Shown: piece after piece, positions 11,522 through 21,626 of the stretch
How positions within the stretch are numbered: the stretch's first letter is position 1
Layout: every line of letters begins with the position of its first letter
Source of the DNA: Maridesulfovibrio sp.
GTDB lineage: Bacteria > Desulfobacterota > Desulfovibrionia > Desulfovibrionales > Desulfovibrionaceae
DNA length: 64,000 nt
Direction of reading: 5' to 3'
Assembly: GCF_963678865.1 (NCBI RefSeq)
Contig: NZ_OY787459.1
Location: 3,552,501 to 3,616,500, forward strand
Position numbers and translations under genes: made by a program
The notes under the pieces: model-generated
The model's input: only the letters and a program-made list of their open reading frames with translations
Database searches by the model: none
What the model was told of the DNA's origin: nothing

Positions 11522-12175
11522 TTAATCTTTGCCGCCGGCTTGTCCGTAGGTGGAAAATTTATCGATAACTTTGTCCATTTCTTCATCGGGAACAATAACC
11601 GGTTTGCCCACAGAAAGAGTCTGAATGTATATTCTGGCAACCAGTTCCAGTTCTTCCGCAGCGTCAAAGGCATTACTGATGCCACGGCCTACGGTGATCA
11701 GACCATGATTGGCAAGCAGCACGGCATTGTAATTGCCGATGGTGTTGATGACGTTTTCAGCCAGTTCCGGGGTGCCGAAAGTGGCATAAGGGGCGAGGGG
11801 AACTTTTTTACCTGCAAAAGCGACCAGATAATGCACAGCCGGGAGTTCCATATTCAGACAGGCCACAGTGGTGGCATAGACTGAATGGGTATGGACCACG
11901 GCATTTACGTCCGCTCTTTCTTTGTAGAGTACAGTATGAAACCCATATTCGCTTGAAGGTTTGCGCTCCGAATCTTTTATATTGCCGTCCAAATCGATGA
12001 CCACAATATCTTCCGGGGTGGAAAGACGGTAATCAAGTCCACTGGGGCTGATAGCCACCAGTCCATGCTCGCGGTTGAAGATACTCAGATTGCCGCCAGT
12101 ACCGGTGGTTAAACCGGATTCCAGCAGCTTCTTCCCATATTCAACAACTAATTCTCTTTCTTTTTCAAGCAGCAT
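11522..12175 (-). CDS. fucA: Class II aldolase (L-fuculose-phosphate aldolase type)
   Basis: A protein of 217 aa matching the zinc-dependent AraD/FucA aldolase fold over its full length. The zinc ligands His95 and His97 (VVHTHS) and His156 (LANHG) and the catalytic Glu76 (PSSEYGFH) are all present at the spacing of E. coli FucA. TGTGGNLS near residue 24 is the phosphate-binding loop. It would cleave a sugar 1-phosphate to dihydroxyacetone phosphate and an aldehyde. The real substrate is uncertain: no fucose pathway genes are nearby, and the family includes 5-deoxyribulose-phosphate aldolases of methylthioadenosine salvage. AAAGGA precedes the start. Confidence 0.85.
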   Translation of the reverse strand: MLLEKERELVVEYGKKLLESGLTTGTGGNLSIFNREHGLVAISPSGLDYRLSTPEDIVVIDLDGNIKDSERKPSSEYGFHTVLYKERADVNAVVHTHSVYATTVACLNMELPAVHYLVAFAGKKVPLAPYATFGTPELAENVINTIGNYNAVLLANHGLITVGRGISNAFDAAEELELVARIYIQTLSVGKPVIVPDEEMDKVIDKFSTYGQAGGKD

Positions 12176-12297
12176 ATCAATTCCTTTTATTTAAAGATGC
12201 CCCCGGATTTTTTTGCTATGGCTTCTCCTGCTGTGTCTCAGTCGCATTCACGCTTCATTTGTGCAGCATGTTGAAGGATGATGCCGGAGGCAAAAAA

Positions 12298-13533
12298 TTA
12301 TTCAAAATCGCGCAGCGCATCAATCCTCTGTAACACAGGAGGATGGCTGTATTCCAGCCAGACATAAAAGGGGTGCGGAGTGAGGTTGGATAAGTTGCTT
12401 ACCGATAGCTTCTTAAGCGCTGTGACCAGTGACTCCGGGGTGTGGGTTGTTTTCGCAGCAAAAGCATCCGCCTCGAACTCATGCTTGCGTGAGCGGATAT
12501 TGCTGAAGATGGAAAGCACGATTGATACGGGGGTATAGAGCAGTGCAAAGAAGATTAATCCTGCATGTACGGAAATATTCTGCATACCGAATGCGGCGAA
12601 GAGTTCTTTGTTGCCGAGGAAAAAGGACATGATCAGGAAGACGACCCCGGTATTGATGATGCTCATCAGCATTCTTTTACGGATATGCCCCAGCTTGCTG
12701 TGTCCGATTTCATGGGCCAGCACAGCCACGATTTCATCGGTGCTTAGGCTGTTGATCAGGGTATCAAAGAGTGCGATGCGTTTCTTTTTGCCGAATCCGG
12801 TGAAATAAGCGTTTGCTTTGGTGGAACGTTTGGACCCGTCAATCATGAAGATGCCGGAAAGTTCAAATCCGTTTTCGGCGGCAAATCCTTCTATTTTATT
12901 TTTCAATTCACCGTCTTCAAGGGGAGTAAATTTGTTGAACAAGGGTAAAATCCACGTGGGGGCGATGTATTGTATACCGAGGGTGATTAGTACGGTAAAC
13001 AGCCAGCACCAGAGCCATGCCAGCGATCCTGCGGCATTAAAAAAAAGCAGCACGCCGCTTAAGATGGCACCGCCGATAATTGCTCCCAGCAGGTAGCCTT
13101 TTAGTTTATCCAGAAAAAAAGTTTTGAGGGTGGTTTTATTGAAACCGAATTTTTCTTCAATGACAAAAGTGCTGTACAGGGAAAATGGCAGAGAAGCTAT
13201 ATCACTGAGCACGGCAAGTCCGGCATAGAAAATCAGTCCGGTTACGACCGGTCCGTATCCGAATCCATGAGCCCAGAGGTCGATTAAGTTAAAGCCTCCC
13301 CAAACGATAAACAGGATAGTCACAAGTGTACTGATGGAACTTGAGATGTTTTCGAAGCCCATTCCGGCCTTAGCGTAATCTTGGGCTTTGCGGTATTCGT
13401 CGGCATCAAAGGTTCCGATGAATTCAGCAGGAACTTGAGGGGAAAGAGCCTTACGGTTGAGCTGTCGGGCGAAAATACCCAGCAGGCATGCCCCGGAAAG
13501 GGAAGCGATAATAATGAAGAGATATATGTTCAT
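12298..13533 (-). CDS. M48 family metallopeptidase (Ste24/CAAX prenyl protease 1-like)
   Basis: A membrane zinc protease of 411 aa. The zinc motif is H274EIGH278 (VLAHEIGHSKLGH), followed by EFEADAFAA, which supplies the third zinc ligand. At least six hydrophobic segments surround it, and the N-terminal part (SLPFSLYSTFVIEEKFGFNKTTLKTFF) is characteristic of Ste24-type enzymes rather than the shorter HtpX. In bacteria these proteins probably act in membrane protein quality control; no prenylated substrate is implied. The gene stands about 120 bp upstream of the aldolase gene on the same strand, likely as a separate unit. Confidence 0.88.
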   Translation of the reverse strand: MNIYLFIIIASLSGACLLGIFARQLNRKALSPQVPAEFIGTFDADEYRKAQDYAKAGMGFENISSSISTLVTILFIVWGGFNLIDLWAHGFGYGPVVTGLIFYAGLAVLSDIASLPFSLYSTFVIEEKFGFNKTTLKTFFLDKLKGYLLGAIIGGAILSGVLLFFNAAGSLAWLWCWLFTVLITLGIQYIAPTWILPLFNKFTPLEDGELKNKIEGFAAENGFELSGIFMIDGSKRSTKANAYFTGFGKKKRIALFDTLINSLSTDEIVAVLAHEIGHSKLGHIRKRMLMSIINTGVVFLIMSFFLGNKELFAAFGMQNISVHAGLIFFALLYTPVSIVLSIFSNIRSRKHEFEADAFAAKTTHTPESLVTALKKLSVSNLSNLTPHPFYVWLEYSHPPVLQRIDALRDFE

Positions 13534-13693
13534 ATGAGTATCAAGGTTTCAGATTGCTTAAAATTTATCTAAAATTAATTACAGGGCCAAAAACATATTG
13601 AGGCGTTATAACTACCCCTTGGAACTGCATGCCGTCAATGCGGCTTTTTTAGGTGCAACTTGCTATTTCAAAATTTAAAATAAAGCTCACGCC

Positions 13694-13722
13694 TTGACAA
13701 TAAATGGTATAGAGTCAACAAT
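13694..13722 (+). promoter_or_regulatory. Candidate sigma-70 promoter for the TPR gene
   Basis: A perfect -35 TTGACA at 13694-13699, a 17-nt spacer and a weak -10 (AACAAT), in AT-rich DNA about 90 bp before the TPR gene. The rest of the 279-bp gap (13534-13812) shows no gene. Confidence 0.35.
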
Positions 13723-13812
13723 TATATATTAAGATTAATAAAACTGACTTTTTTTGATGTCGGACCATTGGTTAAGGTAATTTGGGGGATGGTTCGAGTG
13801 GGAGTTTTGTAA

Positions 13813-14805
13813 ATGAGTTCGCCGAAAAGCATTAAAGAAAATATTGCCCGCGCAAAGGCTTATGGGCAGCGAAAGGATTATATGCGCTGTCTGCATGCGT
13901 TGAGCCTGTCTCTCGACGAACTGGCGTCGAGTCAGGTCTTCGGGCGGGAAAAATTTGAAATCGGAATCCTTGTTGATGAGGTTATCCGTCAGCTGCTGGC
14001 TATGGATGAGCTTGAACGCGTGCTCCCCCGCAGTTTGAAATATGTCAAGGGACAGGAAAAGAAACTGGCTGCCTTGTTCCGTAAAATTCATGATACTATT
14101 AAGAATGCCCTTGAAAAAGCTGCGGTGGAAAAAGTCCGCAAACAGAAGAATCAGATTGATAAGTATGTCTTGGCCGGTCAAAAGGCCCTGATGGAGAAAG
14201 ACGCAAAGGAAGCCAAGAAATATTTTCGTAAGATAACCGAGGCCTTCCCCGAAGAAAGAGGGTTGCTGCAGGATGTAGGCGGCAGGCTTGTTAAATCCGG
14301 TTTCCCGGCTGACGGGGTTGAGTATCTCGAACGGGCAATTGAAAAAAATCCCTCAGATAGCAGACCTTATATTTCTCTGCTGCTGGCTTATGAGATGATG
14401 ACCGAACAGGATAAGGCGCTCGAAGTTATCAAGGATATTGTTCGCCGTTTTGGAGCCAATGAGAGTATTTATGTTCGTCAGGCCAAGCTTTTTCTGGCCA
14501 AGCGCATGTATACCGAGGCCTATGATGCTTCCGCCGCAGCCTTGAAAGCCAATCCTCTTAATCGTGAGGCCAAGAAAATTTCAGATAAGTTGGGTCCCAA
14601 AGTGTTCGGGCGCGGATATAAACCCGGAGCAACTTCCAAGGAAATGATGGGATCGAAATCATCTGGAGGAGCTAAGGGCAAAAAAGATAGCGTGTCCTTT
14701 AATCTTGACGGCAGCCCCGGAGGAGGAAAGAAGGAAAAGCCTGCCAAGAAAAAGGCTCCGGCCAAGAAGCCTGCGGCTTCCAAAACAATCAAACTGGATT
14801 TTTAG
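13813..14805 (+). CDS. Tetratricopeptide repeat protein with basic C-terminal tail
   Basis: A cytoplasmic protein of 330 aa with no signal peptide. Residues about 115-260 form helix pairs of TPR type (KYFRKITEAFPEERGLLQDVG, AIEKNPSDSRPYISLLLAY, AALKANPLNREAKKI). The N-terminal 100 residues are helical and charged. The last 60 residues are Lys/Ala/Pro/Gly-rich (KKKAPAKKPAASKT), like a flexible nucleic-acid or protein contact tail, and end in KLDF. It stands alone with its own promoter candidate and a terminator. TPR proteins are scaffolds, and the partner cannot be inferred from this context. Confidence 0.75.
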   Translation: MSSPKSIKENIARAKAYGQRKDYMRCLHALSLSLDELASSQVFGREKFEIGILVDEVIRQLLAMDELERVLPRSLKYVKGQEKKLAALFRKIHDTIKNALEKAAVEKVRKQKNQIDKYVLAGQKALMEKDAKEAKKYFRKITEAFPEERGLLQDVGGRLVKSGFPADGVEYLERAIEKNPSDSRPYISLLLAYEMMTEQDKALEVIKDIVRRFGANESIYVRQAKLFLAKRMYTEAYDASAAALKANPLNREAKKISDKLGPKVFGRGYKPGATSKEMMGSKSSGGAKGKKDSVSFNLDGSPGGGKKEKPAKKKAPAKKPAASKTIKLDF

Positions 14806-14827
14806 GGAAAAATTGTCGAATCAACTT

Positions 14828-14862
14828 AAAGGCAGACTCATGAAAGCGGGTCTGCCTTTTTT
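14828..14862 (+). terminator. Intrinsic terminator of the TPR gene
   Basis: Stem AAAGGCAGA/TCTGCCTTT (9 bp) followed by TTT. Confidence 0.85.
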
Positions 14863-14890
14863 ATGAAATACTATTTTTTATAAAAACAGA

Positions 14891-14929
14891 AATAAAAATC
14901 CCCGGCAACCGTAAGGTACACCGGGGATT
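14891..14929 (-). terminator. Intrinsic terminator of groES-groEL
   Basis: On the minus strand, stem AATCCCCGG/CCGGGGATT (9 bp) followed by TTTTATTT, just beyond the groEL stop. Confidence 0.85.
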
Positions 14930-14967
14930 CGTTTATCTGGCTTATGGAGCCGGATGGTAAGGCTGGC

Positions 14968-16638
<1,671 letters not shown>

Positions 16639-16713
16639 TTATCTCCTTAAATAAAGAAATTTTTTATTGTGCAGCCTGTCAGGGCTGTTCATAACTAGCG
16701 GATACAGTCGAAA

Positions 16714-17001
16714 TTATTCGACAACAGCGAGGATATCATCTTCACGCATAATCAGGTAGTCAACACCTTCAATGCTGATTTCAGTACCTGCGTATTTTGC
16801 GAAAAGAACGGCGTCGCCTTCTTTTACACCCAGAGCAACTCTGGAGCCATTGTCGTCCAGCTTGCCGGGGCCTGCTGCAATGATTTCCCCTTTGAGGGGT
16901 TTTTCTTTTGCAGAGTCGGGGATAATGATTCCGCCAACGGTTTTTTCTTCCACTTCAAGGCGTCTTACCAGAACCCGGTCTGCTAACGGCTTAAGTTTCA
17001 T
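16714..17001 (-). CDS. groES: 10 kDa chaperonin GroES
   Basis: A protein of 95 aa, full length. It begins [13 protein letters not shown] and contains the mobile loop [18 protein letters not shown] that docks on GroEL, then [14 protein letters not shown]. It forms the heptameric lid of the chaperonin. It is first in the groES-groEL operon, with GGAGGAAAAC as ribosome binding site. No CIRCE element (TTAGCACTC-N9-GAGTGCTAA) is visible upstream, so HrcA control is not supported by this sequence. Confidence 0.97.
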   Translation of the reverse strand: MKLKPLADRVLVRRLEVEEKTVGGIIIPDSAKEKPLKGEIIAAGPGKLDDNGSRVALGVKEGDAVLFAKYAGTEISIEGVDYLIMREDDILAVVE

Positions 17002-17039
17002 CTGTTTTCCTCCAATATTTCGATACTATTTTTTGCTTT

Positions 17040-17054
17040 CAGGCTTTAAGCCTG
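17040..17054. repeat. Small inverted repeat in the groES leader
   Basis: CAGGCTT-T-AAGCCTG, perfect 7-bp arms with a 1-nt centre, between the candidate groES promoter and its start codon. It could be an operator; a hairpin with so short a loop is unlikely. Confidence 0.35.
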
Positions 17055-17111
17055 TGAACCGATGCGGTCTTTCATGAGGTTGTAGAAAAATCCTGCCGCA
17101 CGGATTGAATC

Positions 17112-17139
17112 AAAGTAAGTCATTATTAAAAACTGTCAA
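17112..17139 (-). promoter_or_regulatory. Candidate groES promoter
   Basis: On the minus strand, -35 TTGACA (17139-17134), a 16-nt spacer and a weak -10 TACTTT, about 110 bp before groES. No clear heat-shock sigma-32 pattern was recognised. Confidence 0.35.
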
Positions 17140-17181
17140 CAGCAGGACAGGAATTTTTTTTAAAATCATAAAAAACAGGTA

Positions 17182-17823
17182 TTACAGGAGGTCCTTGCCA
17201 ACGAAAATCACTCTGCCTATGACCGACCAATTGTGGGCGGGGTTGTTGTGTTCAAGGGTTATAGGTCCGGGGGATAATTCATGGTTGTCAGAAAGAAGCA
17301 GGATTCTGCCCGGTTCTCTGGCTACCCGGCGGACCAGAATTTCTTCATCAATACGTACGGCGTAGATTCGTCCTTCGAAAAAATCTTTTTGGGATTCGTC
17401 TACCAGAACATGGTTGCCGTCTTCAATTCGCGGGGCCATGGCATTTCCGGTTACCGTAAGCAGTTTCATGGAATCAGGATCACCTTTTACAGCCATCCAG
17501 CTTCTGTTAAAGGCCAATATGGTCTGTGCTTCCCGGTCTATGGTCAGTTTCTCACTGTCACGTTCCGCACGGGCATATGCCTTTTCGGGTTTTTTAAAGT
17601 TTTTCTCTACTCCATCGTCCTCAGGAAAAATGATTTCGGCCCCAACCTCATCAAGTATTTTTGCCAGTACCTGAATGTGTTTGCCCCGTTCCTGCTTGAT
17701 GTAACGTATGATCTGGTTGGGAGCGACCCCGCATGCTTTAGCCATCTGGGTCGGGTTGGCATATTTGCGGCCCTGTCCGATCATATTGCTCAGTCCTTCT
17801 ACGATATCATTATAGAATCCCAT
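17182..17823 (-). CDS. S24/LexA-like repressor with altered catalytic dyad
   Basis: A protein of 213 aa with the C1/LexA layout: an N-terminal helix-turn-helix (about 22-45, NPTQMAKACGVAPNQIIRYI), a linker, and a C-terminal S24 domain (about 120-213). The usual GDSM catalytic serine position reads VTGNAMAPRIEDG, so Ser is Ala128, and the lysine expected in the VKR motif is Arg165 (ILVRRV). Autocleavage should therefore be impossible, while the domain may still dimerise or sense a ligand. It diverges from a Mor-like activator gene at 18041, and two palindromes lie between them. It resembles a prophage-type switch retained in the host, but no other phage genes are near. GGAGG precedes the start. 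Confidence 0.8.
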   Translation of the reverse strand: MGFYNDIVEGLSNMIGQGRKYANPTQMAKACGVAPNQIIRYIKQERGKHIQVLAKILDEVGAEIIFPEDDGVEKNFKKPEKAYARAERDSEKLTIDREAQTILAFNRSWMAVKGDPDSMKLLTVTGNAMAPRIEDGNHVLVDESQKDFFEGRIYAVRIDEEILVRRVAREPGRILLLSDNHELSPGPITLEHNNPAHNWSVIGRVIFVGKDLL

Positions 17824-17898
17824 GGTTCCTCCTTGGCAAAATCAAGTACACTTTTTTTATGTATTTGTCCTTGTTCTGTGTATAAAATTTGATTAATT

Positions 17899-17918
17899 TT
17901 AATATTTGGTAATATTAA
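17899..17918. promoter_or_regulatory. Candidate operator palindrome 1
   Basis: TTAATATT-TGGT-AATATTAA, perfect 8-bp arms with a 4-nt centre, about 75 bp before the repressor start in the divergent gap. It fits a dimeric HTH binding site; the AT richness makes chance occurrence possible. Confidence 0.45.
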
Positions 17919-17991
17919 TTTACAAATTGGCTTGCAAAGTATTTTTTTTGGTAATAAAAGTGTCCTCGTTATTGCTGTTTGTCCAAGATAA

Positions 17992-18003
17992 AAAACATGT
18001 TTT
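17992..18003. promoter_or_regulatory. Candidate operator palindrome 2
   Basis: AAAACATGTTTT is a perfect 12-nt palindrome, inside a wider GATAAAA...TTTTATC pair (17987-18006), 37 bp before the Mor-like gene. Confidence 0.45.
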
Positions 18004-18040
18004 ATCTTTTTAAGAAGTTCTTACCGACAGGAGTTTATAG

Positions 18041-18352
18041 ATGGGGTCGGATTTAGCATCAGGAGGCGGTTTTTTTCCTGATATGGAGGGGCATCGGGGG
18101 ATGTCCGCGGAAGGTTTGATTAAGGTGCTGGGACGGGAGGCTGCAGAACGTTTGATGTATTTCTGGGGGGGGACAAGGGTTTCCGTTCCCGACCTTGAGG
18201 AACTGCAGAAACTCAAGTTGCGCGAGCGTATTCTCAGGGCTTATGACCAAGGGGCTACCCCGGCGCAGGTGGCCGAGAGATTCGGCATCTCTGTCCGCAC
18301 GGCTCAAAGGATGCGAAATTTTCCAATTGCGTTGAACGGGAGTCCGAAATAA
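18041..18352 (+). CDS. Small helix-turn-helix protein, Mor activator-like
   Basis: A protein of 103 aa. Residues about 22-45 (SAEGLIKVLGREAAERLMYFWGGTRVSVP) resemble the dimerisation part of the phage Mu Mor/C activator family, and residues about 72-95 form a helix-turn-helix (ATPAQVAERFGISVRTAQRMRNF). The length is close to Mor-family proteins. It probably activates or represses a specific promoter. Its divergent neighbour is an S24-type repressor, giving a two-regulator arrangement. CAGGAG lies 7 nt before the ATG. No terminator is obvious before the diguanylate cyclase gene 90 bp downstream, so read-through is possible. Confidence 0.6.
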   Translation: MGSDLASGGGFFPDMEGHRGMSAEGLIKVLGREAAERLMYFWGGTRVSVPDLEELQKLKLRERILRAYDQGATPAQVAERFGISVRTAQRMRNFPIALNGSPK

Positions 18353-18442
18353 TGTAATACTCTTAGAAACACGTAATCATCGTCTTTTGGGCCAAGTTTT
18401 CCCAACTGTGCAATATTGAATCAGGGTCGGACATTTACTTTT

Positions 18443-20773
18443 ATGGAAACAAAAAGCTCCAACAATGTTTTTCTCTATTTCGTTAAGAGATTTTTCTTTG
18501 TCGCTCTGCTGATATTTGTGGTCTCAGCCTGGGGTGTCCTTACACAACGGGCCCAGTATCTTGAGATTGTAAAAAATCATGAAGTGGACATGGTTAAAAG
18601 TAATATTTCCACCTTCAACACATGGCTTGAATCAGGGGTTGCGCATACCGCGGTCCTTGCGGGGTTGGTTGCAGAGCAGTTGAATGGACCGGGTGACAGC
18701 AATATTAAATATGACAGGATTGCGAATGTTTTTTCGGTGTTCGGTTCACAGTGCAGCGGTTGCGCTCAGCTGCGTTTTCTTTCCACCCAAGGTATGGAGT
18801 TGGTCCGGGTAAATATTACTGACGGTCAGCCGCTCAGGATTTTTGGGCAATATCTGCAGGATAAGAGTGGCCGGGATTACTTTCAGGAGGCCCGGAAGCT
18901 CAAGGACGAAGTGTATGTCTCCCGTTTCGATTTGAATATGGAGTTCGGAAAGGTTGTTGTTCCCTATGCTCCTGTGCTCCGGCTGGTTAAGAAAATTTAT
19001 GACAGCAGTGGCAATGAGTTGGGATTCATTGTCGTTAACTTTTCCGGTGACCGTCTGTTCAAGCTTTTCAGGTCAACCGGGGCTGAATCCTTCGGCCGTC
19101 TTTATCTGCTAAACGACAGGGGCGGCTGGATTGTCGGTCCCGATGAGACTTATAACTGGAAGTTCCTTTTCAAGCATGAGCATGGTTTGATGAGGGATGA
19201 GTTTCCCAATGAATGGTCCGAAATCAAGGGGCAGGAGCATGGGCAGTTCTCCGCAGGGAGCGGAGTGTATACTTTCGATTCTTTGAACAGCAATTCATTT
19301 TATTACGAACTCCGGCAGGATGTTGTGTTTAATGAAGGCTGGAAAGTGGTTTCCCTTGTTCCTGAAGAAGCTCTTGTTGTTCCGCGTAGAAACCTTCTTC
19401 TCTCGCTGCTGGGATTCCTGTTTCTTCTGGTCGGTTATCTCTTCTGGCGTCAGACTTCCATGATTGTTGCCAGTGAAGATATTCGGACTGCACTTGAAGA
19501 AAGTGAGAAACGGTTCATGGATGTTGCGGACGCTGCGGGTGAGTTCATCTGGGAAACAGGGCCGGATGGAAGTTTTGTCTTCGTCACCGGCAGGGCTGAA
19601 GATGTGCTGGGTTATAGCGCCGAGGAGTTGATCGGTCGTTCGCCGTTCGATTTTGTGGATGAGGAATCTTCATGGGACGTGCGCAAAGAATTTTTGGATG
19701 CCGCACAGTTCGGTCATAGCTTCCGGGGATTGGTCTTCAAGTTCGTGAATCGTGATGGGCGCAAGATCTGGCTTGAGTTTAACGGTGTTCCGCTTTTTGA
19801 TGCTGCCGGAACCGTGACCGGTTTCAGGGGGGCAACTTCCGATATAAGCGCCCAGAAGAAAGCCTTGCAGGATCTGCAGGACCGTGAAGATATGCTTCAA
19901 AGCATAAGTGATTCTGTTCAGGATGCATTGGTCCTGATGGACGAGAACGGTCTGGTTCATTTCTGGAATCCTGCGGCAGAGAAAATTTTTGGGTTCAGTG
20001 CCGAAGAAATGCTTGGCGAAAGCCTGCAGTGCTGTTTTTTTGCTGAGGACAATCTTGCTCCGGACGGTGAAAGAGGAGATGGTGAATATATTGACGGCCT
20101 GCTGTCCAGCTATGGTTCCTTTACAGTGAATGTGCGGCGCAAGGGCGGGGAGGTATTTCCGGCCGAGGTGCTTCTTTCCCCGCTACGCAGAGACGAGCAG
20201 TGGTGGGTGGTCGGAACTTTCAGGGATGTTACCGAGCGCAAAGAAGCTGAAGACAAGCTGCGTAAGCTGGCTACAACAGATCCTCTTACCGGTCTTTATA
20301 ACCGCCGTTTCTTTATGGAAAGTGCTGAAGATGCTCTGGAACGCTCCTGCCGTTACGGGCGAGATCTTTCATTGTTGATGCTGGATATTGATTTTTTCAA
20401 GAACGTAAATGATATGTACGGTCATGATGCCGGGGATGACGTATTGAAGGCTTTATCCAATACGGGATTGAAAATCTTACGCAATATCGATGTGTTCGGC
20501 AGGATCGGAGGGGAGGAATTTTCCATTCTGCTTCCCGACACCGGGCTTGAAGGGGCTAAGCAGGTGGCTGAAAGGCTGCGTGCTGAAATTGAGGCAAAAG
20601 TAATGAATACCCGTTCCGGGCCGTTAAAAATAACTGTGAGTATCGGTGTTGCTACTTATAATGATAAGACAGACACGCTGGAAAATCTGCTCAAGGCAGC
20701 TGATATAGGTTTGTATGCGGCCAAGGAGGCCGGGCGTAATCAGGTTAAAATCCAACTCACACCTGAAAATTAG
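18443..20773 (+). CDS. Membrane sensor diguanylate cyclase (Cache-like, PAS-PAS-GGDEF)
   Basis: A protein of 776 aa from the ATG at 18443; a TTG at 18416 would add 9 residues, but neither start has a convincing ribosome binding site. The first membrane segment is at about 17-37, followed by a roughly 280-residue periplasmic region of Cache type, a second segment at about 315-336, two PAS domains (about 350-600) and a GGDEF domain (about 605-776). The active site is GGEEF (near residue 690) and the inhibitory I-site RNID lies exactly five residues upstream, so product inhibition is expected. It would make cyclic di-GMP in response to an external signal. A bidirectional terminator separates it from cheX. 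Confidence 0.88.
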   Translation: METKSSNNVFLYFVKRFFFVALLIFVVSAWGVLTQRAQYLEIVKNHEVDMVKSNISTFNTWLESGVAHTAVLAGLVAEQLNGPGDSNIKYDRIANVFSVFGSQCSGCAQLRFLSTQGMELVRVNITDGQPLRIFGQYLQDKSGRDYFQEARKLKDEVYVSRFDLNMEFGKVVVPYAPVLRLVKKIYDSSGNELGFIVVNFSGDRLFKLFRSTGAESFGRLYLLNDRGGWIVGPDETYNWKFLFKHEHGLMRDEFPNEWSEIKGQEHGQFSAGSGVYTFDSLNSNSFYYELRQDVVFNEGWKVVSLVPEEALVVPRRNLLLSLLGFLFLLVGYLFWRQTSMIVASEDIRTALEESEKRFMDVADAAGEFIWETGPDGSFVFVTGRAEDVLGYSAEELIGRSPFDFVDEESSWDVRKEFLDAAQFGHSFRGLVFKFVNRDGRKIWLEFNGVPLFDAAGTVTGFRGATSDISAQKKALQDLQDREDMLQSISDSVQDALVLMDENGLVHFWNPAAEKIFGFSAEEMLGESLQCCFFAEDNLAPDGERGDGEYIDGLLSSYGSFTVNVRRKGGEVFPAEVLLSPLRRDEQWWVVGTFRDVTERKEAEDKLRKLATTDPLTGLYNRRFFMESAEDALERSCRYGRDLSLLMLDIDFFKNVNDMYGHDAGDDVLKALSNTGLKILRNIDVFGRIGGEEFSILLPDTGLEGAKQVAERLRAEIEAKVMNTRSGPLKITVSIGVATYNDKTDTLENLLKAADIGLYAAKEAGRNQVKIQLTPEN

Positions 20774-20776
20774 GGC

Positions 20777-20812
20777 AAACACCCCGGAAACATGGTTGCC
20801 GGGGTGTTTTTA
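20777..20812. terminator. Bidirectional intrinsic terminator
   Basis: Stem AAACACCCCGG/CCGGGGTGTTT (11 bp) with T runs on both strands, between convergent genes. Confidence 0.88.
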
Positions 20813-20815
20813 TCT

Positions 20816-21274
20816 TTAATCAAATCCGAATTCAATGGTGAAATTGCCGTAGTCGGTCGTGAATGGGATAGCCATTACCGGACCGGCGGTTACGTGGGCT
20901 ATTGTGTGGTTGTCACCCATGATGACGGTGGGGGTGGAGCCTTGAAGTTTGTAACCCATTTCTGTGAGCCCGGCTCTTGCCTGACCGGAAACCATGTTGG
21001 TTATCTCTCCCACAGCGTCTTTTACATCCTGAACGATGTCTTGGATATCATCGCCGAGCATGTTTTTAACGATCTGTGCTGCGCATGCTTTTTCAAAAGA
21101 AATTGAGACACTTCCGCTTACTGATCCTGTAAAGCCGACTATGCCTGTTACATCCCCGTTGGCGAGATTACCTTTTTTAACAAACGGCTTGCCCGCTTTA
21201 GGCGTAATCATGGCCATCATAGTAAGGATGTCCGAGGTTGCCTTAATAAAAGGTTTAGCCAATTCTACATTCAT
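20816..21274 (-). CDS. cheX: CheX-like chemotaxis phosphatase
   Basis: A protein of 152 aa with the CheC/CheX fold: VELAKPFIKATSDILTMM at the N-terminus, the phosphatase motif DAVGEITNMVSGQAR with the paired Glu and Asn, and a C-terminal domain-swap strand region (HVTAGPVMAIPFTT). CheX proteins remove phosphate from CheY-P. It stands as a single gene with AAGGAGT before the start, near but not in an operon with the cyclase; the receptor/cheW genes are at 6034-8676. Confidence 0.82.
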   Translation of the reverse strand: MNVELAKPFIKATSDILTMMAMITPKAGKPFVKKGNLANGDVTGIVGFTGSVSGSVSISFEKACAAQIVKNMLGDDIQDIVQDVKDAVGEITNMVSGQARAGLTEMGYKLQGSTPTVIMGDNHTIAHVTAGPVMAIPFTTDYGNFTIEFGFD

Positions 21275-21626
21275 TATAAAGACTCCTTAAAAAAATTTGG
21301 CATATATTTATCAGCCGGCAGGTCTAAATTTCTCCGCGTATGTTTCCCTGATTGGACTTCTGACCAAGCCGGTTAGTACTGCCGTACAGTGCGCTTTCGG
21401 AATCCTAGCAAAAAAAAAGATCATGAACAATTTTTTTAAGGAGTGGTTTCGATATTTTGACATATTATTTATTTGGTTTTTTTTGTGCAATTTGTGTTTT
21501 GTGATGTTTGACCGCCGGGTTAAATTTTCGTATTTGAACTAGATTCAAAGTGATTAATACTTTTCCGATGGGGCCGCACAGGCGGAATTACTTCCGGTAA
21601 AGAAAAAAGTTTAAGGATACATATAC
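21275..21626. other. Divergent intergenic region cheX-glnS
   Basis: A stretch of 352 bp, AT-rich in its second half. It should contain the promoters of both genes. A possible glnS promoter is listed separately. No T-box, structured leader or small gene was recognised; short reading frames here have no ribosome binding site or family features. Confidence 0.5.
21508..21536 (+). promoter_or_regulatory. Candidate glnS promoter
   Basis: -35 TTGACC, a 17-nt spacer and -10 TATTTG, about 90 bp before glnS. Confidence 0.3.

Noticed and set aside
13625-13652. Weak GCCG/CGGC hairpin followed by T run
   Set aside because: Only 4 bp of stem and not downstream of any plus-strand gene.
21297-21542. 81-codon frame between cheX and glnS
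   Set aside because: AT-driven hydrophobic composition, no ribosome binding site, and overlaps the likely promoter regions.
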